Positions 14,052-22,964 are shown, numbered from the stretch's first letter. The stretch: 25,794 bases of DNA from Proteiniphilum sp. UBA5267 (GCA_002411515.1 DHTF01000051.1:29256-55049), one strand, 5' to 3'. A program made the numbers and translations. The notes: generated by a model from the sequence alone, not told the origin.

Positions 14052-17000
14052 TTATTGCGGAGTTGTTTTATATTGTTCCAGTAGCCGCGGGCTGAATTGC
14101 TGCATCATGCCGAGTGCTTTTTGCATTGTTTCTTCTGCTGCTGCCCTTGTGATTGTATCCTCCTGCGAGGTGGCATAGTAACTGCGCACGGAGCCATCGG
14201 TGATCTCTTTCAAAATCAGGTCGCCCACATAGTTGACACCTTGCATGTAATAAAGCTGTGCATGCTGCAGCAGGTCTTCGGTCATCAGCTGATATTTCTC
14301 CTGATCATACTGTTGGTAGATGCTGTTGATCAGCAGCATTGGGTTGATGTTGTTGTAGACGATGTCGGAGAGGGTGTTCGTTATCTGCAGCGGGTTTAAG
14401 CGGCCATACCAATCGAGGTTGCTGCTGATGCGTCCACTGATGGTGGAAATAAGTGCTTCCGCCTTCTCGTGCTCACCAATCCTGTAATATGCCCGGGCAA
14501 AAAGTAGCCCGTCGGTGCCATAATGTACCGTGGAATCGGGTACCAGGGTGGTGATTCTGTCAAGTGCGGCCAACGCTTTTTCATTTTCACCCTCTTCTAT
14601 GAGTGCATTGATCAGCTGCGTGAAATAGAGCCGGAAGGTGGAAAGCATTCTCCGGCTGGTTTCATCGAGATAGATGTTGGGATTCTCTTCCAAACCACCC
14701 CAGCGGAACTTGTTCATCATATTGTCGTAAGCTGCTTCAATGTTTACTCCTCCGCTCAATGGCGTTCCCGGCACTACCTGGTAGGAGAGGCCGTTCAAAG
14801 AAAAGTTTTTATCTTGCAGGTTCATGTACAACGAAGGCGTGATGGTAGTGGCGAAATGTAACGGCCGCTTCCAGTTTTCGTCGTTGATGTTGCTAAGCAA
14901 CTCCAGAATCATCAGCTCTTGCCGGTATACAGCCGATTTGTCGCCTATGTTGATGTACATTTTGTCACTCGGTTTGGAGTGAATCGCATTCCAGTCGACC
15001 TGTGTCGTATCCACATCGAGCGCCAGTACATTCCCCGGAACGACTTGGGTTTCGCCTGTGTTGAAGGGATTTGTAGGATTGCTGTTCTGTCCCGTTCGCA
15101 GATTCTCCATGGTCTGTTTCAGGGAGAGGGTGTCTTTGAAAGCGTTTACATCGTAATAGGTCCCGAAAGATACCGCGGGAATGTTGTTTTGTCGCAGCAC
15201 ACTTTCAATTTCCTCTTTGGTGATGACAAAGGCGGCACTGCCGGCATCACCCGAATAACGTGGCCGCGACCACTTGATGGGCAGCGGTGTGGACTCGTAT
15301 GCCTGACGCAGGAGCTGGTCGATGTACCACTCGGTTTGGAGGAAGCTGAGGTTGGTCACCCGCACGTCGGTACGGTAGCCTTCGGTCTCCTGCACATACC
15401 AGAGCGGGTAGGTGTCGTTGTCGCCGTTGGTAAAGAGGATGCCGTTTTCGCCTACGCCACAGAGATAGTTCATGCCAGTGTCGCGTGCCAGGGTCCTGCC
15501 GGAGCGGTCGTGGTCGTCCCAGTTCTGGGATGCCATCTGCAAGGGTACAAGAAGACATGCTGCAGTAGTAAGACTGGCTGCCGCAGTCGTATTTTTGATG
15601 TAACTCCGCAGAAAGAGACTGATACCTGCCACACCCATGCCTACCCAGATGGAGAAGGCATAAAAAGAGCCGGAGTAGGCATAATCGCGTTCGCGCGGTT
15701 CAAAGGGCGTTTGGTTGAGGTAGAGGATGATGGCCAGTCCTGTCATGAAAAAGAGCAGGAAGACAATCGCAAAGCTCTTGTTCCCTTTCTCTTTGAGCCG
15801 CAACTGGTAGAAGATGCCGATAATACCCAACAGCAGCGGAAGCATGAAGTATTTGTTGCGGCCTTTGTTATCGACCACATCGGGAGCGATGTGGTCCTGT
15901 GGCCCCAGGCCAAGTACATGTTCATCAAAAAAAGGAATGCCGGTGATCCAGTTACCGGCCGTGATGCCGCCGTCACCCTGTATGTCGTTCTGCCGTCCCG
16001 AGAAGTTCCACATGAAGTAGCGCCAGTACATGTAATTGAACTGGTAATTGAACATGAACTTCAGGTTCTGCCAGAGTGTGGGTTTTTGGTTTCGGTCGGA
16101 CACACCCCCCCAGCGTTCGTATCCGATGATGTGATTTCCAAAGGATGGGTTGTTGGGATTTGAATGCATCCGGGGCAGGAGCATGGTGTTCGTATATTTA
16201 TAGGAGGACGAAATGACCTTCTCATATTGGTCTTTCTGATCGGGAGAAGTTTTTACGACCTGCTTCCAGGATGTTTTCTCTCCGTCGCTGATGGCCGACC
16301 CGTCGGCATTGCGGGCAATTTTGGAAGCAAAGGTGGTACCGTGAATCAGAGGTGTCTGTCCATATTGTTCGCGGTTGAGGTAGCTTCCCAGGGAGAAGAT
16401 GTCTTCGGGGGAATTCAGATCAAGAGGCGTGTTAGATCCGGAGCGAATGGGGATCAGGGCATAGGCTGAGAAGCCGACCAGGATAACCATCAGACAGGAT
16501 ATAGCCAGGTTGATGAATTTAATTTCCAGCTTTTTGTATCGAAAGGCCAGGTAGGCACCTGCTGCAAGAAGCAGGATCCAAAGCCACACTTTGTCCCCGA
16601 TAAAGAGGATGCCGGCCATGGTGATGCTGAGGAAGAAGGCGGTTCGTGCACGCGACTCTTTCCCTTTTTCCGACAAGGTCTCATACAGTGTCCAGGCAAC
16701 GCACACCACCAACAAGATCAGATATACAAAAAGACCTGTGTTGTATGGCATGCCAAGTGTATTGACGAAAAACAGTTCGAACCATCCGCCCACTTTGGTG
16801 AATCCGGGGATGATGCCCAACATCAACAGGATAATCAGCAGGAAGGAGCCCAGAAGTGCCAGCAATCCTCCTTTCCAGGTGGGGTTTTCGTTTTTCTTGA
16901 AATAGTGTACCAGCACAATAGCCGGTATACAGAGCAGGTTGAGCAGGTGCACACCGATGGATAACCCCATGATATAGGCAATCAACACCAGCCATTTGTC

Positions 17001-17522
17001 GGAATGGGGTTTATCTGCATTGTCTTCCCACTTGAGAATCAACCAAAAGACCAGGGCGGTAAGCATGGAGGAAAAGGCATATACCTCTCCTTCCACGGCC
17101 GAAAACCAGAAGGTATCGGAAAAGGTGTAGACAAGGGCGCCGACCATTCCGCTGCCGATTACCACGATGGTTTGTCCAAGAGTCAGTTTCTCCTCATTGC
17201 CGGAGAGAATGAGCTTGCGCGTGAGGTGTGTAATGGTCCAGAAGAGAAATAGAATAGTGAAGGCACTCATCAACGCTGACATGCTATTGACCATTTTGGC
17301 CACCTGAGAAGGATCTCCTGCAAACTGGGTAAATAGATTCCCTACCAGCATAAAGATGGGGGCACCGGGTGGGTGACCTACTTCCAGCTTAAAGGCCGAG
17401 GTAATAAACTCGCCACAATCCCAAAAACTCGCTGTAGGCTCAATGGTAATAAGGTACACAATGGCAGCCACGATAAACATGATCCAGCCGGTGATGTTGT
17501 TGATTGACTTGTATGGAATCAT
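14052..17522 (-). CDS. DUF2723 family membrane glycosyltransferase (TMEM260-like)
   Basis: 1,156 residues. The N-terminal half is a polytopic GT-C type membrane domain. It opens with a helix at about 10-28, then the conserved loop FWDCGEF at 33-39, whose Asp35/Glu38 are the likely catalytic acidic pair, and HPPGAP at 49-54. About a dozen further hydrophobic segments follow to about residue 660. The remainder is a soluble, probably periplasmic part, including a TPR-like stretch (NALIEEGENEKALAALDRIT). Human TMEM260, a relative, is a protein O-mannosyltransferase; whether bacterial members glycosylate proteins or lipids is open. A TATCTTTG box lies upstream at 17684-17691. Confidence 0.88.
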   Translation of the reverse strand: MIPYKSINNITGWIMFIVAAIVYLITIEPTASFWDCGEFITSAFKLEVGHPPGAPIFMLVGNLFTQFAGDPSQVAKMVNSMSALMSAFTILFLFWTITHLTRKLILSGNEEKLTLGQTIVVIGSGMVGALVYTFSDTFWFSAVEGEVYAFSSMLTALVFWLILKWEDNADKPHSDKWLVLIAYIMGLSIGVHLLNLLCIPAIVLVHYFKKNENPTWKGGLLALLGSFLLIILLMLGIIPGFTKVGGWFELFFVNTLGMPYNTGLFVYLILLVVCVAWTLYETLSEKGKESRARTAFFLSITMAGILFIGDKVWLWILLLAAGAYLAFRYKKLEIKFINLAISCLMVILVGFSAYALIPIRSGSNTPLDLNSPEDIFSLGSYLNREQYGQTPLIHGTTFASKIARNADGSAISDGEKTSWKQVVKTSPDQKDQYEKVISSSYKYTNTMLLPRMHSNPNNPSFGNHIIGYERWGGVSDRNQKPTLWQNLKFMFNYQFNYMYWRYFMWNFSGRQNDIQGDGGITAGNWITGIPFFDEHVLGLGPQDHIAPDVVDNKGRNKYFMLPLLLGIIGIFYQLRLKEKGNKSFAIVFLLFFMTGLAIILYLNQTPFEPRERDYAYSGSFYAFSIWVGMGVAGISLFLRSYIKNTTAAASLTTAACLLVPLQMASQNWDDHDRSGRTLARDTGMNYLCGVGENGILFTNGDNDTYPLWYVQETEGYRTDVRVTNLSFLQTEWYIDQLLRQAYESTPLPIKWSRPRYSGDAGSAAFVITKEEIESVLRQNNIPAVSFGTYYDVNAFKDTLSLKQTMENLRTGQNSNPTNPFNTGETQVVPGNVLALDVDTTQVDWNAIHSKPSDKMYINIGDKSAVYRQELMILELLSNINDENWKRPLHFATTITPSLYMNLQDKNFSLNGLSYQVVPGTPLSGGVNIEAAYDNMMNKFRWGGLEENPNIYLDETSRRMLSTFRLYFTQLINALIEEGENEKALAALDRITTLVPDSTVHYGTDGLLFARAYYRIGEHEKAEALISTISGRISSNLDWYGRLNPLQITNTLSDIVYNNINPMLLINSIYQQYDQEKYQLMTEDLLQHAQLYYMQGVNYVGDLILKEITDGSVRSYYATSQEDTITRAAAEETMQKALGMMQQFSPRLLEQYKTTPQ

Positions 17523-17642
17523 TGTATTTTTTGTTGATGTGAGAAACCCGACCTATGTATGCTTGAATCTAACTGATTGAATCGGAAACGAGCATAAGAA
17601 TCATTTTCACATAAGAACATGATTAAAGCGAGTCCCATACGA

Positions 17643-17650
17643 TATCTTTG
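17643..17650 (+). promoter_or_regulatory. Possible plus-strand -7 box in the DUF2723/ndk intergenic region
   Basis: TATCTTTG matches the consensus exactly on the plus strand and faces the minus-strand TATCTTTG at 17684-17691. It lies 483 bases before ndk and could be chance. An inverted repeat CATACGAT (17636-17643) / ATCGTATG (17667-17674) overlaps it. Confidence 0.3.
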
Positions 17651-17683
17651 AAAATAAATAATTTTAATCGTATGAAATCGCGG

Positions 17684-17691
17684 CAAAGATA
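17684..17691 (-). promoter_or_regulatory. -7 box for the DUF2723 gene
   Basis: Minus strand TATCTTTG followed by CC, an exact consensus, about 160 bases upstream of the ATG at 17522. No -33 TTTG is seen at 19-21 bases. The leader would contain the 8-base inverted repeat at 17636-17674. Confidence 0.5.
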
Positions 17692-17768
17692 CGGATTTCC
17701 CCCTATTCTGAGGATGTTTTACATGCCATTTTGGGTTCGTATTATTTAAAAAAAGTAAAATATTCTGA

Positions 17769-17894
17769 CATTCTCCACTGGAGGATGCTTTTTCTGCACC
17801 GACAGAGGAGTGGGAGCAGCTTTTCTCCGCCTTCCAGAAAGAATACAAGACAAGGCACAAGGCATTGTTGGTCGACAGTGCTTGTAAAACTTAA
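17769..17894 (+). pseudogene. Possible 3' remnant of an unidentified gene
   Basis: Within the 610-base gap 17523-18132, one plus-strand frame stays open for 41 codons after a TGA and ends at TAA 17892-17894. It has no ATG but reads like protein: EDAFSAPTEEWEQLFSAF, then QKEYKTRHKALLVDSACKT. The GC content is clearly higher than in the flanking AT-rich DNA. I do not recognise the family. The rest of the gap is AT-rich and holds the promoter boxes listed separately and a 10-base direct repeat CTTATTTTGG at 17990 and 18000. Confidence 0.35.
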
Positions 17895-18041
17895 ATAAAT
17901 GATTAATAAATGTGTAATCTCCTTAAAATAAAGAGGATATGTTTTATAACATGTTTTCGGATAACAATCTATGAAATATATAGTTATGCCTTATTTTGGC
18001 TTATTTTGGATGTTTGGCTACCAAAAAAAAAGTTTCCACAA

Positions 18042-18073
18042 TTTGGCGATAAGACAATAAAAAGTTTACTTTG
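18042..18073 (+). promoter_or_regulatory. Candidate promoter for ndk
   Basis: TTTG at 18042-18045, a 20-base spacer, and TTACTTTG at 18066-18073, one mismatch from TAnnTTTG. Transcription would start near 18080, about 53 bases before the ndk ATG. Confidence 0.5.
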
Positions 18074-18132
18074 AAATCGATTTAAGGAAAAAAATCTATA
18101 ATTAAAAGGTCTTTTGTAATTGTTCAGCGTTC

Positions 18133-18594
18133 ATGCAGGTTACACTCGTTATTCTAAAACCATCAGCAGTTCAACGTGGTATCTTGGGAGAAGTGATCAG
18201 TCGCTTCGAAAAAAAAGGGATCCAAATTGTGGGAATGAAGATGATGTGTTTATCCGATGAAATACTTGCGGAACATTACGCTCACTTATTCAATAAGCCA
18301 TTTTACGGACGGATTAAGGCTTCTATGCAGGCTGGTCCAGTGGTCGTGATGGCACTCAAGGGAGTGGACGTAGTGAACATTGTCAGGAAGTTAACAGGAG
18401 TAACAAACGGACGGGAAGCACTACCTGGTACCATCAGGGGTGACTACAGCATGAGCGTACAGGAAAATATCGTGCATGCATCAGATTCTCCCGATACAGC
18501 AGCAGCAGAGCTGAAACGTTTTTTCAACCCCGGGGAAATAGTGGATGATCCACCCTTTCTCATTCCTTTTTTATACGCGCAGGACGAACTGTAA
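18133..18594 (+). CDS. ndk: Nucleoside-diphosphate kinase
   Basis: 153 residues. The enzyme moves the gamma-phosphate between nucleoside triphosphates and diphosphates through a phosphohistidine. The active-site motif is NIVHASDS, with His115. Other family segments are LVILKPSAVQRG (5-16), FYGRI (57-61) and the GVTNGREALPGTIRGDY stretch (89-105). The length is normal. It precedes the M23 peptidase gene by under 60 bases on the same strand, so the two are probably co-transcribed, although the functions are unrelated. Confidence 0.97.
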   Translation: MQVTLVILKPSAVQRGILGEVISRFEKKGIQIVGMKMMCLSDEILAEHYAHLFNKPFYGRIKASMQAGPVVVMALKGVDVVNIVRKLTGVTNGREALPGTIRGDYSMSVQENIVHASDSPDTAAAELKRFFNPGEIVDDPPFLIPFLYAQDEL

Positions 18595-18651
18595 CAACAA
18601 AGGCTACTAAATTTTTACAACGTGTCAATTAAAATAAAGAGTCAGGTCGCA

Positions 18652-19665
18652 ATGGAAAGCAATCATTTTTTCGTAAAAGCACGCCTTTTTTTGCCCGCAG
18701 CCTTGATGTTCATGACATTGAACGCTTTCACGCAAAACACACCTGAAATACCCGAAGAGGAAAGGTCTGAGGTGATTTCCAGGCAGTTACATAGTTCCAG
18801 TTTGAGTGAATCGTCGGGACTGTTTGCTGACGGGTTGAAGCTTAAAATGGATTTGTCGGTGTTGGAGGAAGCTGAAGAGCGAAGAGAGTCTTTTGATCCA
18901 AACGATATTCCCGCCGACGACGTCTACGGAGGATTGTGGACAAACAGGCATGTCAATATTTACGGAAGTTTAAAAAATGCACCCGATACGTTCATGGTAG
19001 ATCTGGAGAACTTTACCATGCCCGCCATTGGCCACATGACCTCCAACTTCGGAAGAAGAGGCAGCCGCCGCTATCATTATGGTATCGACATCAAAGCACA
19101 GACGGGCGACACTATCTACGCCGCCTTTGACGGGAAGATCAGGGTCAAGCAATTCGAAAGAAGAGGCTACGGCTATTATCTGGTCGTTCGCCATGTAAAC
19201 GGCCTGGAAACTGTGTACGGACATCTTTCAAAATTCCTGGTAGAGGAAAACGACTTCGTGCGTTCTGGACAAGCCATTGGTCTGGCTGGCAATACGGGAC
19301 GGTCTTTCGGATCGCATCTCCATTTCGAGACCCGTTTTCTGGGCAAACCCATCAATCCCAACTTCATCATTGATTTTGATAACAAAGTAACACATCGCGA
19401 TGAATATATGGTGACAAATTCGAGCTACCGGAAAACATCCAACAGTAGCAGGTCACTGGTCACCAACCCTGCGGCGTATAAGGAGCCTTCCAGTTCAACC
19501 AACAAGTATGTCTCAGGCGACGTGAAGTATCACCGCATTAAATCGGGAGATACGTTGGGCGCCATTTCGCGACGCTATGGCATTGCAGTGAGAGAACTCT
19601 GCGCAATGAACAATATCACAACGAAAACCGTATTGCGTGTAGGGAAAACCCTCCGTATTTCATGA
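18652..19665 (+). CDS. M23 family metalloendopeptidase with C-terminal LysM domain
   Basis: Peptidoglycan hydrolase-type protein, 337 residues from the ATG at 18652. A GTG at 18622 would add ten residues but leaves an awkwardly long region ahead of the signal peptide, so I prefer the ATG. In the 347-residue numbering, the signal is at about 19-37, the M23 domain at about 130-250 with His152/Asp156 (HYGID), His201 (GHLS) and His232/His234 (SHLHFE), all zinc or catalytic residues present. A Ser/Asn-rich linker leads to LysM at about 302-346 (HRIKSGDTLGAISRRYGI). It should be an active periplasmic cell-wall cross-link cutter. An intrinsic terminator follows. Confidence 0.94.
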   Translation: MESNHFFVKARLFLPAALMFMTLNAFTQNTPEIPEEERSEVISRQLHSSSLSESSGLFADGLKLKMDLSVLEEAEERRESFDPNDIPADDVYGGLWTNRHVNIYGSLKNAPDTFMVDLENFTMPAIGHMTSNFGRRGSRRYHYGIDIKAQTGDTIYAAFDGKIRVKQFERRGYGYYLVVRHVNGLETVYGHLSKFLVEENDFVRSGQAIGLAGNTGRSFGSHLHFETRFLGKPINPNFIIDFDNKVTHRDEYMVTNSSYRKTSNSSRSLVTNPAAYKEPSSSTNKYVSGDVKYHRIKSGDTLGAISRRYGIAVRELCAMNNITTKTVLRVGKTLRIS

Positions 19666-19688
19666 TAACAGCGTAACTACACACGCTT

Positions 19689-19725
19689 AAAAAGGTACAG
19701 GATTAAATGCTTGTACCTTTTTTTT
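19689..19725 (+). terminator. Intrinsic terminator after the M23/LysM gene
   Basis: Perfect 11-base arms (AAAAAGGTACA at 19689-19699, TGTACCTTTTT at 19712-19722) with a 12-base loop and a T-run continuing to 19725. Confidence 0.85.
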
Positions 19726-19728
19726 GCT

Positions 19729-19736
19729 TATCTTTG
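19729..19736 (+). promoter_or_regulatory. -7 box for the DUF1599-tpiA operon
   Basis: TATCTTTG begins 4 bases after the terminator T-run and ends 23 bases before the ATG at 19760. Any -33 element must fall inside the terminator hairpin. Confidence 0.55.
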
Positions 19737-19759
19737 TTCATCAGATTACACAATGCACT

Positions 19760-20311
19760 ATGGATGTGACCAACAAACAATTCGACGAGGTAGTTTTGAT
19801 TTGCCGGGAGATTTTTGCCAAGAAGTTGCATGACTACGGAGCCTCCTGGCGTATTCTCAGGCCTGAATCGGTCACCGATCAGATTTTTATCAAGGCTAAC
19901 CGGATACGCTCACTTGAGGTGAAGAAAGAGAACAAGGTGAACGAAGGTATTTTCCCTGAGTTCATCGGTATCGTGAATTACGGTATCATCGCACTGATCC
20001 AGCTCCAGCTGGGATATGCCGACAGCATTGATCTTTCTCCCGAAAAAGCATTGGAATTGTACGACAGCCATGTGGCTGAGACCAAAGCGCTGATGAGTGC
20101 CAAAAACCACGATTACGATGAAGCCTGGAGAAGCATGCGGGTGAGTTCCTATACCGACCTGATTCTGATGAAAATATACCGTACCAAGGAAATAGAAAGC
20201 CACGAAGGGCAAACACTCATCTCTGAAGGTGTGGATGCCAACTATCGTGACATGGTGAACTATGCCATTTTTGGATTGATTAAACTGCATTTCGGCGATC
20301 AGGGGGTATGA
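19760..20311 (+). CDS. DUF1599 domain protein
   Basis: 183 residues from the ATG at 19760; an upstream TTG at 19724 lies in the terminator T-run and overlaps the promoter, so it is rejected. The protein is an internal duplication. The pattern KxHDYGASWRxxRxxSxTDxIxxKAxR near the N-terminus recurs as KNHDYDEAWRSMRVSSYTDL and LILMKIYRTKEIE in the second half, as expected for DUF1599. The His/Asp-containing helices suggest a cytoplasmic helical bundle, perhaps related to nucleotide pyrophosphohydrolases, but the function is not established. The stop overlaps the start of the DoxX gene by 4 bases. Confidence 0.88.
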   Translation: MDVTNKQFDEVVLICREIFAKKLHDYGASWRILRPESVTDQIFIKANRIRSLEVKKENKVNEGIFPEFIGIVNYGIIALIQLQLGYADSIDLSPEKALELYDSHVAETKALMSAKNHDYDEAWRSMRVSSYTDLILMKIYRTKEIESHEGQTLISEGVDANYRDMVNYAIFGLIKLHFGDQGV

Positions 20312-21462
20312 GCAATACGGCAAAAATAATCATGGTGCTATCCCGTATACTTGTGGGAGTAACCTTTGTTTTTTCCGGACTCATGAAAGCGGTAGACCCG
20401 CTGGGATTTACCTACAAGATAGAGGACTATCTGATTGAACTCGACCTGACGGCTCTCTTTTCATTGGCATTACCCGCAGCTCTGCTCCTGGTGACGGCCG
20501 AATTCGCACTGGGCGTTTTCCTACTGCTGGGAATTTACAGGAAATGGACCACGCGCCTGATCCTGCTTTTCATGATTTTCTTTACACCGCTCACCCTGTG
20601 GGTTGCGCTCGCCAACCCTGTGGAAGATTGTGGCTGTTTCGGCGATGCTTTCATCATCAGCAACTGGCATACATTTTATAAAAACGTGGTGTTGCTGGCG
20701 GGTGCCATTTGGCTGATGCTAAAATGGAAACAGCTCAGGCCGCTCTTAACGAAAAAAATGGCGCTGCCTGTGGCTGCCTTCACCTTGCTTTTGGGCCTGC
20801 TCTTTGCATTACACAATGTGTATAGGCTGCCGGTGATTGATTTTCGTCCCTATAAAGTGGGTGCCAATATTCCTCAACAGATGTACGTGGATCAGGAAAA
20901 AGCTGATCTCTATGAAACCATTTTCATGTACAGTAAGGAGGGGGTGACCCGCGAATTTACGGAAGAGAATTACCCGTGGAACGACTCCACATGGACCTTC
21001 GTGGAGATGAAGACCAATCTGGTGCGCAAAGGAGAAAAGCCGGCCATAGAGGACTTTGCCGTGGAGGCACTCTATTTTGACGAAACAACCGACACGTGGC
21101 ATGCCGGGGGTGATATCACCGACATCCTGCTCTCGGACCCCTCCTACAGCTTCCTGATGGTGGCTTATTCGCTGGAGGATATGCATATGCGTCATCTTGA
21201 CCGTTTCAGAGAAGCAGCAGCTTTAGCAGCACAAAAAGGTTTTCCCTTTTATTTGCTTACTGCCTCGGATCCTGAGGTAGTAGGGGATTGGGAACAACAA
21301 AATAAGTCAGGCTTTCAGTTTGCCCATGCCGACGAGCGGGTGCTGAAAACTATGATCCGGTCTAACCCCGGACTGATGCTCCTGAAAGAGGGCACGGTGA
21401 TGGGAAAGTGGGACGACAGCACGGTGCCCGCCACTAAAAAGATTGCATTAATTATTAAATAA
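20308..21462 (+). CDS. DoxX/MauE-like membrane protein with C-terminal soluble domain
   Basis: 384 residues. Four to five membrane helices lie in the first 165 residues (for example [20 protein letters not shown] at 7-26), with DCGCFGD at 107-113. Paired cysteines in this motif (C108, C110) are typical of MauE-like redox membrane proteins. The soluble C-terminal half ends in a thioredoxin-like strand ([20 protein letters not shown]) but has no cysteine, so it cannot be a standard thioredoxin; the two loop cysteines are the only ones in the protein. It is probably involved in periplasmic redox or respiratory chemistry. It overlaps the DUF1599 gene by 4 bases and lies 10 bases before tpiA. Confidence 0.85.
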   Translation: MSNTAKIIMVLSRILVGVTFVFSGLMKAVDPLGFTYKIEDYLIELDLTALFSLALPAALLLVTAEFALGVFLLLGIYRKWTTRLILLFMIFFTPLTLWVALANPVEDCGCFGDAFIISNWHTFYKNVVLLAGAIWLMLKWKQLRPLLTKKMALPVAAFTLLLGLLFALHNVYRLPVIDFRPYKVGANIPQQMYVDQEKADLYETIFMYSKEGVTREFTEENYPWNDSTWTFVEMKTNLVRKGEKPAIEDFAVEALYFDETTDTWHAGGDITDILLSDPSYSFLMVAYSLEDMHMRHLDRFREAAALAAQKGFPFYLLTASDPEVVGDWEQQNKSGFQFAHADERVLKTMIRSNPGLMLLKEGTVMGKWDDSTVPATKKIALIIK

Positions 21463-21472
21463 AAGATTGTTT

Positions 21473-22228
21473 ATGAGAAAAAACATTGTCGCAGGTAACT
21501 GGAAGATGAACTTGAACCTGCAGGAAGGAGTTGCCCTGGCAACAGCATTGAATGAAGCGCTGAAAGACAAAACGGTGAAGTGTGACGTGGTCATCGGTAC
21601 GCCGTTTATCCATCTGGCAAGCGTAGTGAATGCCGTGGACACTACCAAAATAGGAGTGGCTGCACAAAACTGTGCCGACAAGGTGTCGGGAGCTTACACC
21701 GGTGAAGTGGCGGCCGCGATGATCGCCTCAACGGGTGCTACCTATGTAATCCTGGGTCACAGTGAAAGAAGGGCTTACTATCATGAGACAGCCGAAATAT
21801 TGAAGGAGAAGGTACTGTTGGCACTCGCAAACGGACTCACTCCTATCTTTTGTATCGGAGAGGTCCTCCAGGAAAGAGAAGCAGAGAAGCATTTCGAAGT
21901 GGTAAAATCACAGATCGAATCCTCTCTGTTTGACCTTGCTCCGGAGGAGTTCAGCAAAATTGTACTTGCTTATGAACCGGTGTGGGCCATTGGAACAGGT
22001 AAGACTGCTACGGCTGCACAGGCACAGGAGATGCATGCTTTTATCCGCAAGACCCTGGTTGCGAAATATGGAGCGGAGATAGCCGATAACACCTCCATCC
22101 TTTATGGCGGCAGCTGTAACGCTTCCAACGCGAAAGAGCTGTTTTCCAATCCCGATGTCGATGGCGGACTTATTGGCGGAGCATCACTGGGCGTAGACAA
22201 ATTCATGCCGATCATTGAGGCTTTTTAA
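21473..22228 (+). CDS. tpiA: Triosephosphate isomerase
   Basis: 251 residues from the ATG at 21473 ([13 protein letters not shown]); a TTG two codons earlier is less likely. Interconverts dihydroxyacetone phosphate and glyceraldehyde 3-phosphate in glycolysis. Visible motifs are NWKMN with the catalytic Lys, GHSERR with the electrophilic His, [11 protein letters not shown] with the catalytic Glu and start of the flexible loop, and YGGS plus GGLIGGASL for phosphate binding. All active-site residues are intact. Its terminator is at 22245-22273. Confidence 0.97.
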   Translation: MRKNIVAGNWKMNLNLQEGVALATALNEALKDKTVKCDVVIGTPFIHLASVVNAVDTTKIGVAAQNCADKVSGAYTGEVAAAMIASTGATYVILGHSERRAYYHETAEILKEKVLLALANGLTPIFCIGEVLQEREAEKHFEVVKSQIESSLFDLAPEEFSKIVLAYEPVWAIGTGKTATAAQAQEMHAFIRKTLVAKYGAEIADNTSILYGGSCNASNAKELFSNPDVDGGLIGGASLGVDKFMPIIEAF

Positions 22229-22244
22229 GTGATTAACAGAATTT

Positions 22245-22273
22245 CACCACAGATCCACACAGGGTCTGTGGTG
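22245..22273 (+). terminator. Hairpin terminator after tpiA
   Basis: Perfect 9-base arms CACCACAGA (22245-22253) and TCTGTGGTG (22265-22273) with an 11-base loop, followed by TTTCGTT. The T-run is short, so efficiency is uncertain. Confidence 0.6.
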
Positions 22274-22279
22274 TTTCGT

Positions 22280-22287
22280 TATCTTTG
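22280..22287 (+). promoter_or_regulatory. -7 box for the SPOR-folE genes
   Basis: TATCTTTG starts 7 bases after the tpiA terminator hairpin. Transcription from about 22294 would give a leader of about 110 bases containing a 7-bp repeat. Confidence 0.5.
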
Positions 22288-22302
22288 TGGTCGGGTATGA
22301 GT

Positions 22303-22323
22303 AGCTGTCAGCTATCAGCTAGT
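22303..22323. repeat. Three 7-bp tandem units in the leader of the SPOR gene
   Basis: AGCTGTC, AGCTATC and AGCTAGT follow one another, then AGCC. They resemble the AGCTTAAT array at 13116 in containing AGCT and in lying in a 5' leader. Confidence 0.6.
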
Positions 22324-22404
22324 AGCCTTTTAGTCGGGTTTATAACGGAGGCAGTGGTTTGGAAATCGACTTTCAGCACCTAGCTTTCGGTTAAATAGAA
22401 AAGT

Positions 22405-22947
22405 ATGCATAATAAATTTCATTGTATCCTCGTTGCTTCCTTGTTGCTGGTTTTGACAGGACCCTTTGCTGCGATTTCTGCACAAAACACCTCAGAAGCA
22501 TCTTCACAGGCTTCGTCGCAAAAGAAAGAGATTCTGCAGGAACTTAACTCGGCCGTCCCGGGTAAGGGTAGGGTTGCCGTGTACGAGGATGAGAGTATAA
22601 GCGGGGTGCTGGGACGCCCCATGACGCCCCATCGAACGGTTTACACCAATTCCGATGGCTCCATGCAGTATCACAAGATGCGAGGCTTTAAAATACAGGC
22701 TTTCTCAGGCAACGACCAACGTACTTCTAAGAATGAAGCCAGCCGCAAACAGAGTCAGATAAACAACATGTTCCCCGAGCATGAAACGGTGGTGCTGTTC
22801 GATTCTCCGTTCTGGCGCTTACGGGTAGGCAACTTCACCACCCGCGAGGAAGCAGAGGCAGTCATGCAGGAGTTGAGAAGAACTTTTCCTTCATTTGGCA
22901 AGGAGATGTATATTGTGGTGGATGAAGTAAAAATTCCAATCAATTGA
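22405..22947 (+). CDS. Secreted SPOR-domain protein
   Basis: 180 residues. The signal peptide covers about 1-26 (ending FAAISAQ). A Ser/Gln-rich region follows, and the SPOR domain occupies about 93-175: [20 protein letters not shown], then [20 protein letters not shown], the two repeats of the fold. SPOR domains bind peptidoglycan strands stripped of stem peptides and bring proteins to division sites. With no other domain, this looks like a small periplasmic septal protein. It ends 17 bases before folE and is probably co-transcribed with it. Confidence 0.9.
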   Translation: MHNKFHCILVASLLLVLTGPFAAISAQNTSEASSQASSQKKEILQELNSAVPGKGRVAVYEDESISGVLGRPMTPHRTVYTNSDGSMQYHKMRGFKIQAFSGNDQRTSKNEASRKQSQINNMFPEHETVVLFDSPFWRLRVGNFTTREEAEAVMQELRRTFPSFGKEMYIVVDEVKIPIN

Positions 22948-22964
22948 AAATAAACCGATCACGG

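Noticed and set aside
14919..16163. A 414-codon plus-strand open frame across the DUF2723 gene
   Set aside because: It is antisense to a well-supported membrane protein gene, shows no family motif, and arises from the codon bias of the real gene.
17519..17860. Minus-strand 113-codon frame upstream of the DUF2723 gene
   Set aside because: It contains the promoter box, overlaps the real start, and has no recognisable protein features.
22944..22964. TTG start for folE overlapping the SPOR gene stop
   Set aside because: An ATG seven codons later gives a normal-length enzyme.
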